A stretch of DNA of 64,000 nt from Microbacterium sp. LWH7-1.2 (GCF_038397755.1 NZ_CP151637.1:1798001-1862000); one strand, 5' to 3'; positions 39,067 through 48,253 are shown, counted from the stretch's first letter. Notes: a model not told the origin generated them from the letters alone. Translations and numbers: made by a program.

Positions 39067-39921
39067 ATGTCGCGCCGCATCCGTCTCATTCGCATCGCCG
39101 CCGTCGGCGCCGTCGTCGCGGCCCTCACCCTGAGCGGCTGCGCCTCGGGCTCCGATCCGGCGAGCAGCGAGTCGCCGGCCGCCGAGGCGGGGTACGTCAC
39201 GCCCGGCAAGCTCACCATCGCGACCGGCGAGACGGCCTACGAGCCCTACGTGATCGACGACGACCCCGAGTCGGGTGAGGGGTTCGAGGCGGCCGTCGCC
39301 TACGCCGTCGCCGAGGAGCTGGGCTTCGCCCCCGAGGACGTCGAGTGGGTGCGCACGAGCTTCGAGTCGGCGATCGCGCCGGGACCGAAGAGCTTCGATT
39401 TCAACATCCAGCAGTACACGATCACCGACGAGCGCAAGCAGGCCGTCGACTTCTCATCGCCGTACTACGAGGCGAGCCAGTCGGTGGTCGCGCTGCAGGG
39501 CGGCGCGGCCGAGGGCGTGACCGACATCGCGGGACTCAAGGATCTGGTGCTGGGCGCGATGTCGGGATCCACGAGCGCGACGACGATCGAACAGGCCATC
39601 GCCCCGACCACTGCGCCTCAGCTCTACGGCTCGAACGAGGATGCCGTCGCCGCGCTCAAGGCCGGCCAGATCGACGCCATCGTGCTCGACACCCCGACCG
39701 CGTACACCGCGGTGAACTTCTACATCGACGACTCCTTCACCGTGGGCGAACTGCCGGCGGCGGGAGTCCCCGATCAATGGGGCCTGCTCCTCGCGAAGGA
39801 TTCCCCGCTGACCGCAGACGTCACTGCGGCCGTCGACACCCTCCGCGAGAACGGCACGCTCGATGAGCTCGAGGCGGAGTGGCTCTCGGTGCTCAGCGAA
39901 GGCGTACCGCAGCTGAAGTGA
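39067..39921 (+). CDS. Polar amino-acid ABC transporter, substrate-binding lipoprotein
   Basis: 284 residues: a lipoprotein signal ending in ALTLSGC (Cys25), then an SBP_bac_3 fold with TPGKLTIATGETAYEPYV, DFNIQQYTITDERKQAVDFS and FDVAVVDS-type VLDTPTAYTAV. It binds a small polar solute outside the membrane. Permease and ATPase genes follow at once. The ligand (amino acid or opine-like) cannot be deduced. Confidence 0.9.
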   Translation: MSRRIRLIRIAAVGAVVAALTLSGCASGSDPASSESPAAEAGYVTPGKLTIATGETAYEPYVIDDDPESGEGFEAAVAYAVAEELGFAPEDVEWVRTSFESAIAPGPKSFDFNIQQYTITDERKQAVDFSSPYYEASQSVVALQGGAAEGVTDIAGLKDLVLGAMSGSTSATTIEQAIAPTTAPQLYGSNEDAVAALKAGQIDAIVLDTPTAYTAVNFYIDDSFTVGELPAAGVPDQWGLLLAKDSPLTADVTAAVDTLRENGTLDELEAEWLSVLSEGVPQLK

Positions 39922-39943
39922 CCGCGTCGGCTACGTTCGTTCG

Positions 39944-40789
39944 GTGACCCTGCACCAGCCCAGCGCGCTCGAGCTCGACCGTCGCGCCTACCGGCGCCGC
40001 CGCTCGCAGCGGTCGGTGCTCATCGCGATCGCGTCATCGCTCGCGTTCGCGGTGATCGTCTGGGTGACGGTCATCAACACCGAGGGCTGGTCGAAGGTCC
40101 AGCAGTCGTTCTTCAACCTCGACGTCGCGATCCAGGCGCTGCCGAAGGTGTGGGACGGCTTCCTGATCAACCTGCAGGTCCTCGCCTACTCGGTCGTCAC
40201 CGTCGCGGCGGTCGCACTCGTGATCGCCGTGCTGCGCACGCTCCGCGGGCCAGTCTTCTTCCCCGCGCGCGTGCTCGCCGCCGGCTACACCGACCTCTTC
40301 CGCGGCCTGCCGTTCATCATCGTGCTCTACCTCATCGGCTTCGGCCTGCCGACCATCACGAACACGCGCATGCCGGTGGTGCTGCTCGGGGTCATCGCGG
40401 TGACCCTCACGTACTCCGCGTACGTCGCCGAGGTGATCCGCGCCGGGATCGAGGCCGTCCATCCCTCGCAGCGCCTCGCGGCGCGCGCGCTCGGGCTCGG
40501 GTACGTGCAGTCGCTGCGTCGCGTCGTGCTGCCCCAGGCCCTGCGCAAGATCACGCCGCCCCTCATGAACGACTTCATCTCGATGCAGAAGGACGTCGGA
40601 CTGATCTCCATCCTGGGCGCGGTCGATGCGATCGCCGCCGCCCGATCGGTGGCGTCCCTCACGTACAACTTCACGCCGTACGTCGTCGCCGGCGTCCTGT
40701 TCATCCTGCTCGCGATCCCGACGATCCGCCTGACCGACTGGTACACCGCGAGGCTGCGCGAGCGCGAGCAGGCGGGGGCGATCCTGTGA
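39944..40789 (+). CDS. Polar amino-acid ABC transporter, permease
   Basis: 281 residues, HisMQ/GlnP type: a short cytoplasmic N-terminus with RRAYRRRRSQRS, a first TM at about 25-45, and a five-TM core. The EAA loop is AARALGLGYVQSLRRVVLPQ and a substrate-site helix is FRGLPFIIVLYLIG. GTG 39944 is the start; the stop overlaps the ATPase start by GTGA. Probably a homodimer. Confidence 0.9.
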   Translation: MTLHQPSALELDRRAYRRRRSQRSVLIAIASSLAFAVIVWVTVINTEGWSKVQQSFFNLDVAIQALPKVWDGFLINLQVLAYSVVTVAAVALVIAVLRTLRGPVFFPARVLAAGYTDLFRGLPFIIVLYLIGFGLPTITNTRMPVVLLGVIAVTLTYSAYVAEVIRAGIEAVHPSQRLAARALGLGYVQSLRRVVLPQALRKITPPLMNDFISMQKDVGLISILGAVDAIAAARSVASLTYNFTPYVVAGVLFILLAIPTIRLTDWYTARLREREQAGAIL

Positions 40790-41520
40790 CCGCCCTGCTG
40801 CGCGCCAGCGGCATCCACAAGTCGTTCGGCGAGCGCGAGGTGCTCCGCGGCGTCGATGTCGCTCTCGCGTCGCACGAGGTCGTCGCGCTCATCGGCGCGA
40901 GCGGGTCGGGCAAGTCGACGCTGCTGCGGTGCCTGAACCTCCTCGAGCCGATCGACGACGGGCAGATCTACCTCGACGACGAGGACATCTCCGATCCGCG
41001 CGTCGACGCCAACCGCGTGCGAGCACGCTTCGGTGCGGTGTTCCAGAGCTACAACCTCTTCCCGCACCTGTCGGTGCTCGACAACGTCACCCTCGCTTCG
41101 CGGGTGGTGCACCGGAAACCCCGCCGTGAGGCCGAGGCGCGCGCCCTCGAGCTGCTCGGCCGCATCGGACTCGCCGACCTCGCCCCGGAGCACCCCGACC
41201 GCCTGTCGGGGGGCCAGCAGCAGCGCGCCGCGATCGTTCGGGCCATCGCGACCGATCCCGAGGTGCTGTTCCTCGACGAGATCACCTCGGCGCTCGACCC
41301 CGAGCTCGTCGGCGAGGTGCTCGAGCTGGTGCGGCAGCTCGCCGCCGACGGCGCGACGATCCTGATGGCGACGCACGAGATGGCCTTCGCGCGCGACGTC
41401 GCGCACCGAGTGGTCTTCCTCGACGCCGGCACGATCGTCGAGCAGGGGCCTCCGTCCGAGGTCCTCGCGGCGCCCCAGGAAGCTCGCACCCGGGCGTTCC
41501 TCGCCCGCTTCACCGCGTGA
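40786..41520 (+). CDS. Polar amino-acid ABC transporter, ATP-binding protein
   Basis: 244 residues, GlnQ type: Walker A GASGSGKST, Q-loop in FGAVFQSYNLFPHLSV, signature LSGGQQQRAAI, Walker B VLFLDEITSALDP and an H-loop in MATHEMAFARDVA. The GTG start overlaps the permease stop. It energises uptake of the same solute as the two upstream genes. Confidence 0.93.
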   Translation: MTALLRASGIHKSFGEREVLRGVDVALASHEVVALIGASGSGKSTLLRCLNLLEPIDDGQIYLDDEDISDPRVDANRVRARFGAVFQSYNLFPHLSVLDNVTLASRVVHRKPRREAEARALELLGRIGLADLAPEHPDRLSGGQQQRAAIVRAIATDPEVLFLDEITSALDPELVGEVLELVRQLAADGATILMATHEMAFARDVAHRVVFLDAGTIVEQGPPSEVLAAPQEARTRAFLARFTA

Positions 41521-41532
41521 CCCCGCATCGGC

Positions 41533-41616
41533 TGTTCACTTCATGTGCTCTCACCGAGCGCACACGTCGTTGGCGCGCACAGCGTGTCGCCTCGGCGAGA
41601 GCACACGATGTGAACA
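41533..41616. repeat. Long imperfect palindrome after the amino-acid importer
   Basis: TGTTCACTTCATGTGCTCTC with ACCGAG (41533-41558) is inverted at 41591-41616 (CTCGGCGAGAGCACACGATG, then TGAACA) with three mismatches in 25. Inner arms CGCACACG/CGTGTCGC may extend it. It probably ends the importer operon; no U-run is obvious. Confidence 0.75.
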
Positions 41617-41636
41617 CCGGCACAGTGTGTCAACCT

Positions 41637-41657
41637 GTTGACTCACCGTGAGTCAAC
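41637..41657 (+). promoter_or_regulatory. Perfect 21-bp palindrome in the MarR promoter
   Basis: Arms GTTGACTCAC and GTGAGTCAAC around one C. The left arm contains the -35 (TTGACT); TTTACT 16 bp later is the -10, so a bound MarR dimer would cover the promoter. Transcription would start about at the GTG codon (leaderless). Confidence 0.8.
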
Positions 41658-41673
41658 TGGTTTACTCGTTCAT

Positions 41674-42153
41674 GTGTCCGACCGCCTGACCTTCACCCTC
41701 CACGAGTTCATCGCCGAGCTCGATGCGTTCGCCGACGCCGCCCTGCAGGCGGGGTACGGCGTCACGTTCAACCACTTCCAGTTCCTGGCGGTGCTCTACG
41801 ACCACGAGCCCGTGGACATGACGACGCTCGCCCGCTGCCTCGGCGTCACCAAGGCCGCCGTGAGCAAACGGGTCCCGGCGCTCGTCGAGGACGGGTGGAT
41901 CACCGCGGCATCCCAGCCCGGCGCAGGCCGCAGCATCCTGCTCGCCCTCACTCCCCAGGGCACAGCGCTCGTGCGCGATGCGGGGGAAGTGCTCGAGCGC
42001 GAGTTCGCCGCGATGCTGACGCATCCCTCCCTCGGGGGCGATCCCATCGACGCCCCGCGCCTGAACGCCCAGCTCGTCGCCCTCACCGCCTTCATCCAGC
42101 AGCAGCCGGCACCCGCGCAGGGCGCCGCGGCCCCACAGGAGACCCTCGCATGA
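41674..42153 (+). CDS. MarR-family regulator
   Basis: 159 residues from GTG 41674. The MarR winged helix runs about 20-110: HFQFLAVLYDHEPVDMTTLA, CLGVTKAAVSKRVPALVEDG, and a wing with QPGAGRSILLALTPQG. Upstream in-frame TTG 41638 lies inside the operator and is rejected. It overlaps the flavodoxin-fold reductase gene by ATGA, a common pairing in which MarR senses oxidants or phenolics. Autoregulation through the 21-bp palindrome is likely. Confidence 0.87.
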   Translation: MSDRLTFTLHEFIAELDAFADAALQAGYGVTFNHFQFLAVLYDHEPVDMTTLARCLGVTKAAVSKRVPALVEDGWITAASQPGAGRSILLALTPQGTALVRDAGEVLEREFAAMLTHPSLGGDPIDAPRLNAQLVALTAFIQQQPAPAQGAAAPQETLA

Positions 42154-42797
42154 ACGCCCCCCGCATCCTCGTGATCGTCGGCACGCCCTTCGCCGGCAGC
42201 CTCAACCACGCCCTCGCCCGGTCGTACGCCGATGCCGCACGCACCGGCGGCGCCGATGTGCGGGTCGTCGACCTCGCGAAGGACGCCGTGCCGCAGCATC
42301 CGTCCCAGCGCGACGACGTGCGGCTTCCCCGCACCGAGGCGGACGTGCAGCTCCCGCCCGAGGTCGCCGCCTCCGTCGCCGACGTGGACTGGGCCGACCA
42401 CCTCGTCTTCTTCTTCCCGCAGTGGTGGGGGTCGCTCCCGGGTGCCCTCAAAACGTGGATCGACCGCGTGTTCGTGCGCGGCTTCGCGTACCGCTACCGT
42501 CCGACGGGTCGACTGTGGGACAAGCTGCTGACCGGTCGCAGCGCGCGCATCGTCATGACGATGGACTCCCCCGCCTTCTGGAACGCGTGGGTCTACCGCG
42601 ACGCGCCGATCCGGTCGCTGCGCACGGCGACGCTCGAATACTGCGGCATCAAGGTGCGCGGCGTGACGCGCCTCGCGGAGGTGCGGCACAGCTCCGAAGC
42701 CGACCGCGAGCGCTGGGTCCTCGGGATGGCGTCGTTCGGAGCGACGGATGCCGGGTCCGTCGCCCCGCGCGCACGCGACGAGCTCGTCGCGGCCTGA
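42150..42797 (+). CDS. NAD(P)H-dependent flavodoxin-fold oxidoreductase
   Basis: 215 residues: a flavodoxin-2 fold with ILVIVGTPFAGSLNHALARS (phosphate loop), ADHLVFFFPQWWGSLPGALK and a following IDRVFVRGFAYRY. This resembles MdaB/KefF/NQO-type quinone or nitro reductases with FMN/FAD. Coupled to the MarR gene, it is probably induced by a quinone or phenolic stressor. It ends 2 bp from the folD stop on the other strand. Confidence 0.85.
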   Translation: MNAPRILVIVGTPFAGSLNHALARSYADAARTGGADVRVVDLAKDAVPQHPSQRDDVRLPRTEADVQLPPEVAASVADVDWADHLVFFFPQWWGSLPGALKTWIDRVFVRGFAYRYRPTGRLWDKLLTGRSARIVMTMDSPAFWNAWVYRDAPIRSLRTATLEYCGIKVRGVTRLAEVRHSSEADRERWVLGMASFGATDAGSVAPRARDELVAA

Positions 42798-42799
42798 CG

Positions 42800-43681
42800 T
42801 CAGGCGAGCGAGCGCTCCGCGGCTTCGACGACGTTCGTCATGAGGAGCGCGACCGTCATCGGGCCCACCCCGCCGGGGTTCGGCGAGAGGTAGCCGGCGA
42901 CCTCGGCGACGTCGGGGTCGACATCGCCGTGGACGCGGGACTTGCCCGTCTCGGGGTCGTCCTCACGGGTGACGCCGACGTCGAGCACCGCGGCGCCCGG
43001 CTTGACGTCCTCGGCGCGGACGATGTGCTTGACGCCCGCCGCAGCCACGATGACGTCCGCCTGGCGCAGGTGGTGCGACAGGTCGGCGGTGCCGGTGTGG
43101 GTGAGGGTCACCGTCGCGTTGATCTCGCGGCGCGTGAGCAGCAGGCCGATCGAGCGGCCGATGGTCACGCCGCGACCGACGACGACCACGTCCTTGCCCT
43201 TGAGGTCGTAGTCGTTGCGCAGCAGCAGCTCGATGACACCACGGGGGGTGCAGGGCAGCGGCGTGGTGATCGGCGAATTGACGTTGAGCACGAGCCGTCC
43301 GAGATTCGTCGGGTGCAGGCCGTCGGCGTCCTTCGCGGGGTCGATGCGCTCGAGGATCGCGTCGGTGTCGAGGTGCTTCGGCAGCGGCAGCTGCACGATG
43401 TACCCGTGGCACTCCGGGTCGGCGTTGAGCTCGTCGATCAGCGCCTCGACCTCTTCCTGCGTGGCGTCGGCGGGAAGCTCGCGCTGGATCGAGTTCATCC
43501 CGATCGCCTCGGACTCGCGGTGCTTCATCCCGACGTACAGCTGGGACGCCGGATCGGCGCCGACGAGCACCGTCGCGATGCCGGGCGTGACGCCGCGGTC
43601 CTTGAGTGCCGCCACGCGCTCGCGCAGCTCGTCCTTGATCTGGGCCGCGGCCGCGCGCCCGTCGAGCTTCTGTGCGGTCAT
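42800..43681 (-). CDS. folD: Methylenetetrahydrofolate dehydrogenase/cyclohydrolase
   Basis: 293 residues, normal FolD length. It interconverts methylene-, methenyl- and formyl-THF. Signature regions are intact: [20 protein letters not shown] with the catalytic Lys, [13 protein letters not shown], and [19 protein letters not shown] 43681 has AAAGGG upstream. It lies 151 bp after glyA on the same strand; the pair shares one-carbon metabolism and may be cotranscribed under the ZTP riboswitch. Confidence 0.97.
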   Translation of the reverse strand: MTAQKLDGRAAAAQIKDELRERVAALKDRGVTPGIATVLVGADPASQLYVGMKHRESEAIGMNSIQRELPADATQEEVEALIDELNADPECHGYIVQLPLPKHLDTDAILERIDPAKDADGLHPTNLGRLVLNVNSPITTPLPCTPRGVIELLLRNDYDLKGKDVVVVGRGVTIGRSIGLLLTRREINATVTLTHTGTADLSHHLRQADVIVAAAGVKHIVRAEDVKPGAAVLDVGVTREDDPETGKSRVHGDVDPDVAEVAGYLSPNPGGVGPMTVALLMTNVVEAAERSLA

Positions 43682-43750
43682 GTCCGCCCTTTCGTTCGGT
43701 TCGCCTCGGCGGTGCGGTTCCCGTCGGCGAAGAGCTGAGTCTCGAACGGA

Positions 43751-43778
43751 TGCCGCGGCGCGATGTCCGGCCGCGGCA
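43751..43778 (-). terminator. Stem-loop between glyA and folD
   Basis: TGCCGCGGC and GCCGCGGCA form a perfect 9-bp stem with a 10-nt loop, preceded by an ACGGA word of the GGATGC family. It may attenuate read-through from glyA into folD. Confidence 0.55.
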
Positions 43779-43832
43779 CCCCTGTCGACAGTGGTACCAG
43801 ACGGTACGGCCGCCCTGCGGCGGCTTTCCCGC

Positions 43833-45107
43833 TCAGTGGCGGAAGTCGGGGTACAGCGGGAACTTGGCGGTGAGGGCCGCGACGCGCAGGCGCAGCTCTT
43901 CGACGTCGGCACCGGGCAGCAGTGCGAGCGCGATGATGTCGGCGACCTCCGTGAACTCGGCGTCGCCGAAGCCGCGGGTCGCCAGCGCCGGCGTGCCGAT
44001 CCGCAGGCCCGACGTGACCATCGGCGGGCGCGGGTCATTGGGGACCGCGTTGCGGTTCACCGTGATGTGGATCTCGTGCAGCAGGTCCTCGGCCTGCTTG
44101 CCGTCGATCTCGGCGTTGCGGAGGTCGACCAGCACGAGGTGCACGTCGGTGCCACCCGAACGGACCGCGATGCCGGCGTCCTTCACGTCCTGCTGGGACA
44201 GACGCTCCGCGATGATGTGGGCGCCGCGCAGCACGCGCTCCTGGCGCTCCTTGAACTCTGGGGTCGCGGCGAGCTTGAACGCCGTCGCCTTGGCCGCGAT
44301 CACGTGCATGAGGGGGCCGCCCTGCTGCCCCGGGAAGACGGCGGTGTTGATCTTCTTCGCGATGTCGGCATCGTTGGTGAGGATGAAGCCCGAGCGGGGG
44401 CCGCCGATCGTCTTGTGCACGGTCGACGACACGACGTGGGCGTGCGGCACCGGGTTCGGGTGCAGACCCGCCGCGACGAGACCGGCGAAGTGCGCCATGT
44501 CGACCCACAGGGTCGCGCCGACCTCGTCGGCGATCGCGCGGAAGGCGGCGAAGTCGAGCCGGCGCGGGTACGCCGACCAGCCGGCGATGATGACCTTGGG
44601 CTTGTGCTCGACGGCGAGGCGGCGCACCTCGTCCATGTCGATCGTCGAGGTCTCGGGGTCGACGCCGTACGCGACGATGTTGTACAGGCGGCCCGAGAAG
44701 TTGATCTTCATGCCGTGCGTGAGGTGGCCGCCCTGGTCGAGCGAGAGGCCGAGCAGCGTGTCGCCCGGACGGGCGATGGCGTGCAGCACAGCGGCGTTCG
44801 CGGTGGCGCCCGAGTGCGGCTGGACGTTCGCGAACTCGGCGCCGAACAGCGCCTTGGCGCGGTGGATGGCGAGTTCCTCGGCGACGTCGACCTCTTCGCA
44901 GCCGCCGTAGTAGCGGCGGCCCGGGTAGCCCTCGGCGTACTTGTTGGTGAGCACCGAGCCCTGCGACTGCAGCACAGAGACCGGAACGAAGTTCTCGGAG
45001 GCGATCATCTCGAGATAACCGCGCTGGCGGTCGAGCTCGCGGTCGAGCACCTGGGCGATCTCGGGATCGACCTCGGCGAGCGGGGCGTTGAAGAACTGAT
45101 CGGTCAT
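43833..45107 (-). CDS. glyA: Serine hydroxymethyltransferase
   Basis: 424 residues, the usual size. It moves the serine side-chain carbon to THF, making glycine. The PLP lysine lies in [14 protein letters not shown]; other blocks are [37 protein letters not shown] and [12 protein letters not shown]. The 5' leader holds a ZTP riboswitch. ATG 45107 follows CTGGAG. The gene is divergent from the hexosaminidase. Confidence 0.98.
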   Translation of the reverse strand: MTDQFFNAPLAEVDPEIAQVLDRELDRQRGYLEMIASENFVPVSVLQSQGSVLTNKYAEGYPGRRYYGGCEEVDVAEELAIHRAKALFGAEFANVQPHSGATANAAVLHAIARPGDTLLGLSLDQGGHLTHGMKINFSGRLYNIVAYGVDPETSTIDMDEVRRLAVEHKPKVIIAGWSAYPRRLDFAAFRAIADEVGATLWVDMAHFAGLVAAGLHPNPVPHAHVVSSTVHKTIGGPRSGFILTNDADIAKKINTAVFPGQQGGPLMHVIAAKATAFKLAATPEFKERQERVLRGAHIIAERLSQQDVKDAGIAVRSGGTDVHLVLVDLRNAEIDGKQAEDLLHEIHITVNRNAVPNDPRPPMVTSGLRIGTPALATRGFGDAEFTEVADIIALALLPGADVEELRLRVAALTAKFPLYPDFRH

Positions 45108-45149
45108 GCGATCTCCAGACTCACGGCTTTCGGATAGGGGTGTTCCACA

Positions 45150-45228
45150 TCGGCCCAGGCGTGCGGTCGAATGCCGTAGTCGGTCGCTCCCCGGTGGTGG
45201 CCCACCTCAACGCCAGTCGCGACACACC
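45150..45228 (-). promoter_or_regulatory. ZTP (pfl) riboswitch upstream of glyA
   Basis: The transcript leader contains GUCGCGACUGGCG (45224-45211), GGUGGGCCACCACCGGGGAG (45206-45187) and CCGCACGCCUGGGC (45166-45153), the conserved core of the ZTP-sensing aptamer in its usual order. TTATGCT (45239-45233) is a plausible -10, placing the start at the aptamer. glyA and folD are classic ZTP-riboswitch targets. The expression platform is the last 42 nt, holding the Shine-Dalgarno. Confidence 0.9.
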
Positions 45229-45251
45229 GAGCATAACGGAACACGAACCGC

Positions 45252-45288
45252 TAGGCTGAGTCCGATCCCTTTTGTTAGGACTCTTTAC
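45252..45288 (+). promoter_or_regulatory. Hexosaminidase promoter with a possible ROK operator
   Basis: TAGGCT (45252-45257) is a likely -10. TTTGTTAG and TTTAC at 45271-45288 resemble one half of the ROK repressor operator at 58506-58528 (TTTGTTAG, then CTTAC with the same spacing), directly before ATG 45289. Confidence 0.45.
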
Positions 45289-46917
45289 ATGAATCGTCGA
45301 CGAGGACGAGCGGTCGCCGCAGTCGTCCTCGCCGCCGCGCTGCTGGCCGGCTGCACCCCGGTCGCACAGAATGGAGACACCGTGTCGCTTCCCGCCGTCG
45401 TCCCCGCCCCGACCTCGATCGAGGCCGGCTCCGGCGCGCCCTTCCGGCTCGCGTCCACCACGGTGGTGAAGGGAGACACGGATGCTGCCACCGCCCTGTC
45501 CGCGATCGTCGAGGCCCGCACGCGGCTGAGCCTCGCGACCGGCGACGGCGCGGTCATCGAGCTGCGGGTCGACGCGGGTTCGGGCGCGCCCGAGTCGTAC
45601 CGGATCGCCGCGGACGAGGCATCCGTGGTCGTCACCGGCGCCGACGCGGCAGGGCTGTTCTACGGCGTGCAGACGCTGGGCCAGCTCATCGCCCGCGATG
45701 GCGACGGGTGGGTCCTGCCCGCCGTGACGATCGAGGACGCCCCGCGCTTCGCCTACCGCGGCCTGATGCTCGACGTCGCCCGCCACTTCCACTCGGTCGA
45801 CACCGTCAGGGCCTACATCGACCGCGGGGCGTCCCTCAAGTTCAACGCACTGCACCTGCACCTCACGGACGACCAGGGCTGGCGCATCCAGCTCGACTCG
45901 CGTCCCGAGCTCACCGAGAAGGCGTCGGGCACGTCGGTCGGCGGCGGCAGTGTCGTCGGGCAGGGCCGGGGTGGCGGCTTCTACACGAAGGCCGACTACC
46001 GCGAGATCGTCGAGTACGCGGCATCCCGTCACATGATCGTCGTGCCCGAGATCGACATGCCGGGCCACACGCATGCGGTGGGCCTCGCGTATCCGGAGCT
46101 CACCGAAGCCCCTACCGTCAGCGAGCATATGCGCGAGACCATCCGCGACTACGGCGGCGAGGAGCCGCGCACCGGCACACCCTACGACGGCATGGCCGTC
46201 GGGTTCTCGTCGCTGAAGATCCACGACGAGGCGACCTACGATTTCGTTGCCGACGTGTTCGGCGAGCTCGCCGCGATGACGCCCGGGCCGTATCTGCACT
46301 TCGGCGGCGACGAGTCGCTCTCGACGACCGACGACGACTTCGCGGTCTTCGTCGCCCGCGCGAGCGCAATCATCGCCGACCTCGGCAAGACGCCCGTCGC
46401 GTGGCACGAGGCGGGCGCGGCGCCCGACATCGCCGACATCACGATCGGCCAGTACTGGGGCTTCCTCACCCCGCAGGAGGGCGCCGCGGAGAAGGCGATC
46501 GCATTCGTCGACAACGGCGCGCAGCTGATCCTCTCGCCCGCCGACGCGATCTACCTCGACATGCAGTACCCCGACCTGCCCGGGCACGGGCTCACATGGG
46601 CGAATGGACCGACGAGCGTCGAGCGCGCGTACTCGTGGGAGCCTTCGGACGTGGTCCCCGGCGTCGACGACTCCGGCATCCTCGGCATCGAGGCGCCGCT
46701 GTGGACCGAGACGATCCGCACCGCCGCCGACATCGACACCATGGCCTTCCCGCGCGCCGCCGCGGCCGCGGAGGCCGCCTGGTCTCCTGCAACAGGGACG
46801 AGCGAGTTGCGCACCTGGGCGTCGTTCCGCGAGCGCGTCGGCGCCCTCGGGCCGCTGTGGACGAGCATGGGCATCGGCTTCCACCCGTCCGACGAGATCC
46901 CGTGGGCCACCGAGTGA
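45289..46917 (+). CDS. Beta-N-acetylhexosaminidase (GH20 lipoprotein)
   Basis: 542 residues: a lipoprotein signal ending LLAGC (Cys22), a GH20b-like N-terminal domain, then the GH20 catalytic barrel. The catalytic Asp-Glu pair is in HFGGDESLS; other blocks are YRGLMLDVARHFH, KFNALHLHLTDDQGWRI and EIDMPGHTHA. It releases GlcNAc from chito-oligosaccharides or glycans at the cell surface. It lies 27 bp before nagA. The signal peptide and ATG 45289 agree. Confidence 0.93.
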   Translation: MNRRRGRAVAAVVLAAALLAGCTPVAQNGDTVSLPAVVPAPTSIEAGSGAPFRLASTTVVKGDTDAATALSAIVEARTRLSLATGDGAVIELRVDAGSGAPESYRIAADEASVVVTGADAAGLFYGVQTLGQLIARDGDGWVLPAVTIEDAPRFAYRGLMLDVARHFHSVDTVRAYIDRGASLKFNALHLHLTDDQGWRIQLDSRPELTEKASGTSVGGGSVVGQGRGGGFYTKADYREIVEYAASRHMIVVPEIDMPGHTHAVGLAYPELTEAPTVSEHMRETIRDYGGEEPRTGTPYDGMAVGFSSLKIHDEATYDFVADVFGELAAMTPGPYLHFGGDESLSTTDDDFAVFVARASAIIADLGKTPVAWHEAGAAPDIADITIGQYWGFLTPQEGAAEKAIAFVDNGAQLILSPADAIYLDMQYPDLPGHGLTWANGPTSVERAYSWEPSDVVPGVDDSGILGIEAPLWTETIRTAADIDTMAFPRAAAAAEAAWSPATGTSELRTWASFRERVGALGPLWTSMGIGFHPSDEIPWATE

Positions 46918-46944
46918 CCGCCGCCGACTGATCCGGAGCACCGC

Positions 46945-48081
46945 ATGAGCACCCTCGTCCACTCCGTCCGCCTGCTGGGCTCCGTGTCGGTCGACAGCGA
47001 CAACGCCGACGCATGGGCGTTCTTCGAGGGCGATCGCGTCGCCGCAGTCGGAGTCGGCGCAGGGTTCCCGCGCGCGGACGCGACGGTCGACGGAGGGGGC
47101 GGATGCCTCGCCCCCGGTTTCGTCGACATCCACGGGCACGGCGGCGCGGGCGCGAGCTTCGACGACGGGCCCGAGGCCGTCGCCACGGCGCGCGCCGTGC
47201 ACCGCGCCCACGGGACGACGCGCGCGGTGCTCTCGCTCATCACCGCGCCGATCGACGACCTCGCAGCGCGCGTGGCGATGGTCGCGGACCTCTGCGACGC
47301 CGATCCCACGGTCCTCGGCTCGCACCTCGAGGGTCCGTTCCTCGACCCGGGCCACAAGGGTGCGCACACAGCGTCGCTGCTGCGGGCCCCGGACGCGGCA
47401 TCCGTCGACCGTCTTCTCGAGGCCGGACGCGGGACGATCCGCCAGGTCACGCTCGCGCCGGAGCGCCAGGGCGCCTTCGACGCGATCCGGCGGTTCGTCG
47501 AGGCGGGCGTCGCCGTCGCGGTCGGCCACACGAACGCCGACGCCGACACGACTCGGCGCGCCTTCGACGCCGGCGCGACGCTCATCACGCATGCGTTCAA
47601 TGCGATGCCCGGCATCCACCACCGCGCTCCCGGCCCCGTCGTCTCGGCTCTGCGCGACGAGCGCGTGACTCTCGAGGTCATCGCCGACGGCGTGCACGTC
47701 GACCTGGAGCTGATCGCGACGCTCTTCGCGGTCGCCGGCGACCGGATCGCGCTCGTCACCGACGCGATGGCCGCGGCCGGCGCGCAGGACGGCCGGTACG
47801 AGCTGGGCGGCCTCGCGGTGCGCGTGACCGCCGGGGTGGCACGGCTCGAAGAGGGCGGTGCGATCGCCGGCTCCACGCTCACGCAGGATGCCGCGCTGCG
47901 CCACGTCGTGGCCGCAGGCGTCCCGCTCGAGGTCGCGTCGCACGCGCTCAGCCGGCAGCCCGCGCACGCGATCCACCGCGACGACCTCGGCACCCTCGAC
48001 GTCGGCGCGCTCGCCGACGCGGTGCTGCTGGACGACGCACTCGCGGTGCGCCGCGTCTGGATCGGCGGCCACGACGCCTGA
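46945..48081 (+). CDS. nagA: N-acetylglucosamine-6-phosphate deacetylase
   Basis: 378 residues, amidohydrolase fold. The metal and catalytic motifs are in order: GFVDIHGHGG (the usual HxH region), HLEGPFLD (Glu), VGHTNADAD and THAFNAMPG (His ligands), and VTDAMAAAG (catalytic Asp). It deacetylates GlcNAc-6-P to GlcN-6-P, the NagB substrate. It follows the hexosaminidase and ends at a strong terminator; nagB is 4 kb away on the other strand. Confidence 0.95.
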   Translation: MSTLVHSVRLLGSVSVDSDNADAWAFFEGDRVAAVGVGAGFPRADATVDGGGGCLAPGFVDIHGHGGAGASFDDGPEAVATARAVHRAHGTTRAVLSLITAPIDDLAARVAMVADLCDADPTVLGSHLEGPFLDPGHKGAHTASLLRAPDAASVDRLLEAGRGTIRQVTLAPERQGAFDAIRRFVEAGVAVAVGHTNADADTTRRAFDAGATLITHAFNAMPGIHHRAPGPVVSALRDERVTLEVIADGVHVDLELIATLFAVAGDRIALVTDAMAAAGAQDGRYELGGLAVRVTAGVARLEEGGAIAGSTLTQDAALRHVVAAGVPLEVASHALSRQPAHAIHRDDLGTLDVGALADAVLLDDALAVRRVWIGGHDA

Positions 48082-48101
48082 GCGGGCTCGCGCGCACGTG
48101 A

Positions 48102-48150
48102 AAGGCGGGGCCGAAGGTCCCTCCCCCGAGATACCTCCGAGCCCCGCCTT
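48102..48150 (+). terminator. Terminator of hexosaminidase-nagA
   Basis: AAGGCGGGGC and GCCCCGCCTT make a perfect 10-bp stem around a 29-nt pyrimidine-rich loop (contains CCCTCCCCC). It starts 20 bp after the nagA stop and ends in TT. Confidence 0.85.
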
Positions 48151-48253
48151 ATCCGCGGGAGTCCCGCGGGGGGCCGGCCGCCGTCGTGCCCCACACAAGG
48201 GCGGCCAGCCACTCTGACGAAAGAGACTGCGGGACCCCCGATCTATTACGCGG

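Noticed and set aside
43682..43832. A second riboswitch in front of folD
   Set aside because: The 151-bp space lacks the ZTP core and shows only a simple stem-loop.
45121..48198. A 1025-codon open frame on the minus strand
   Set aside because: It is antisense to hexosaminidase and nagA, rich in Arg/Ala/Gly/His with no domain, and typical of the stop-poor shadow frames of GC-rich genes.
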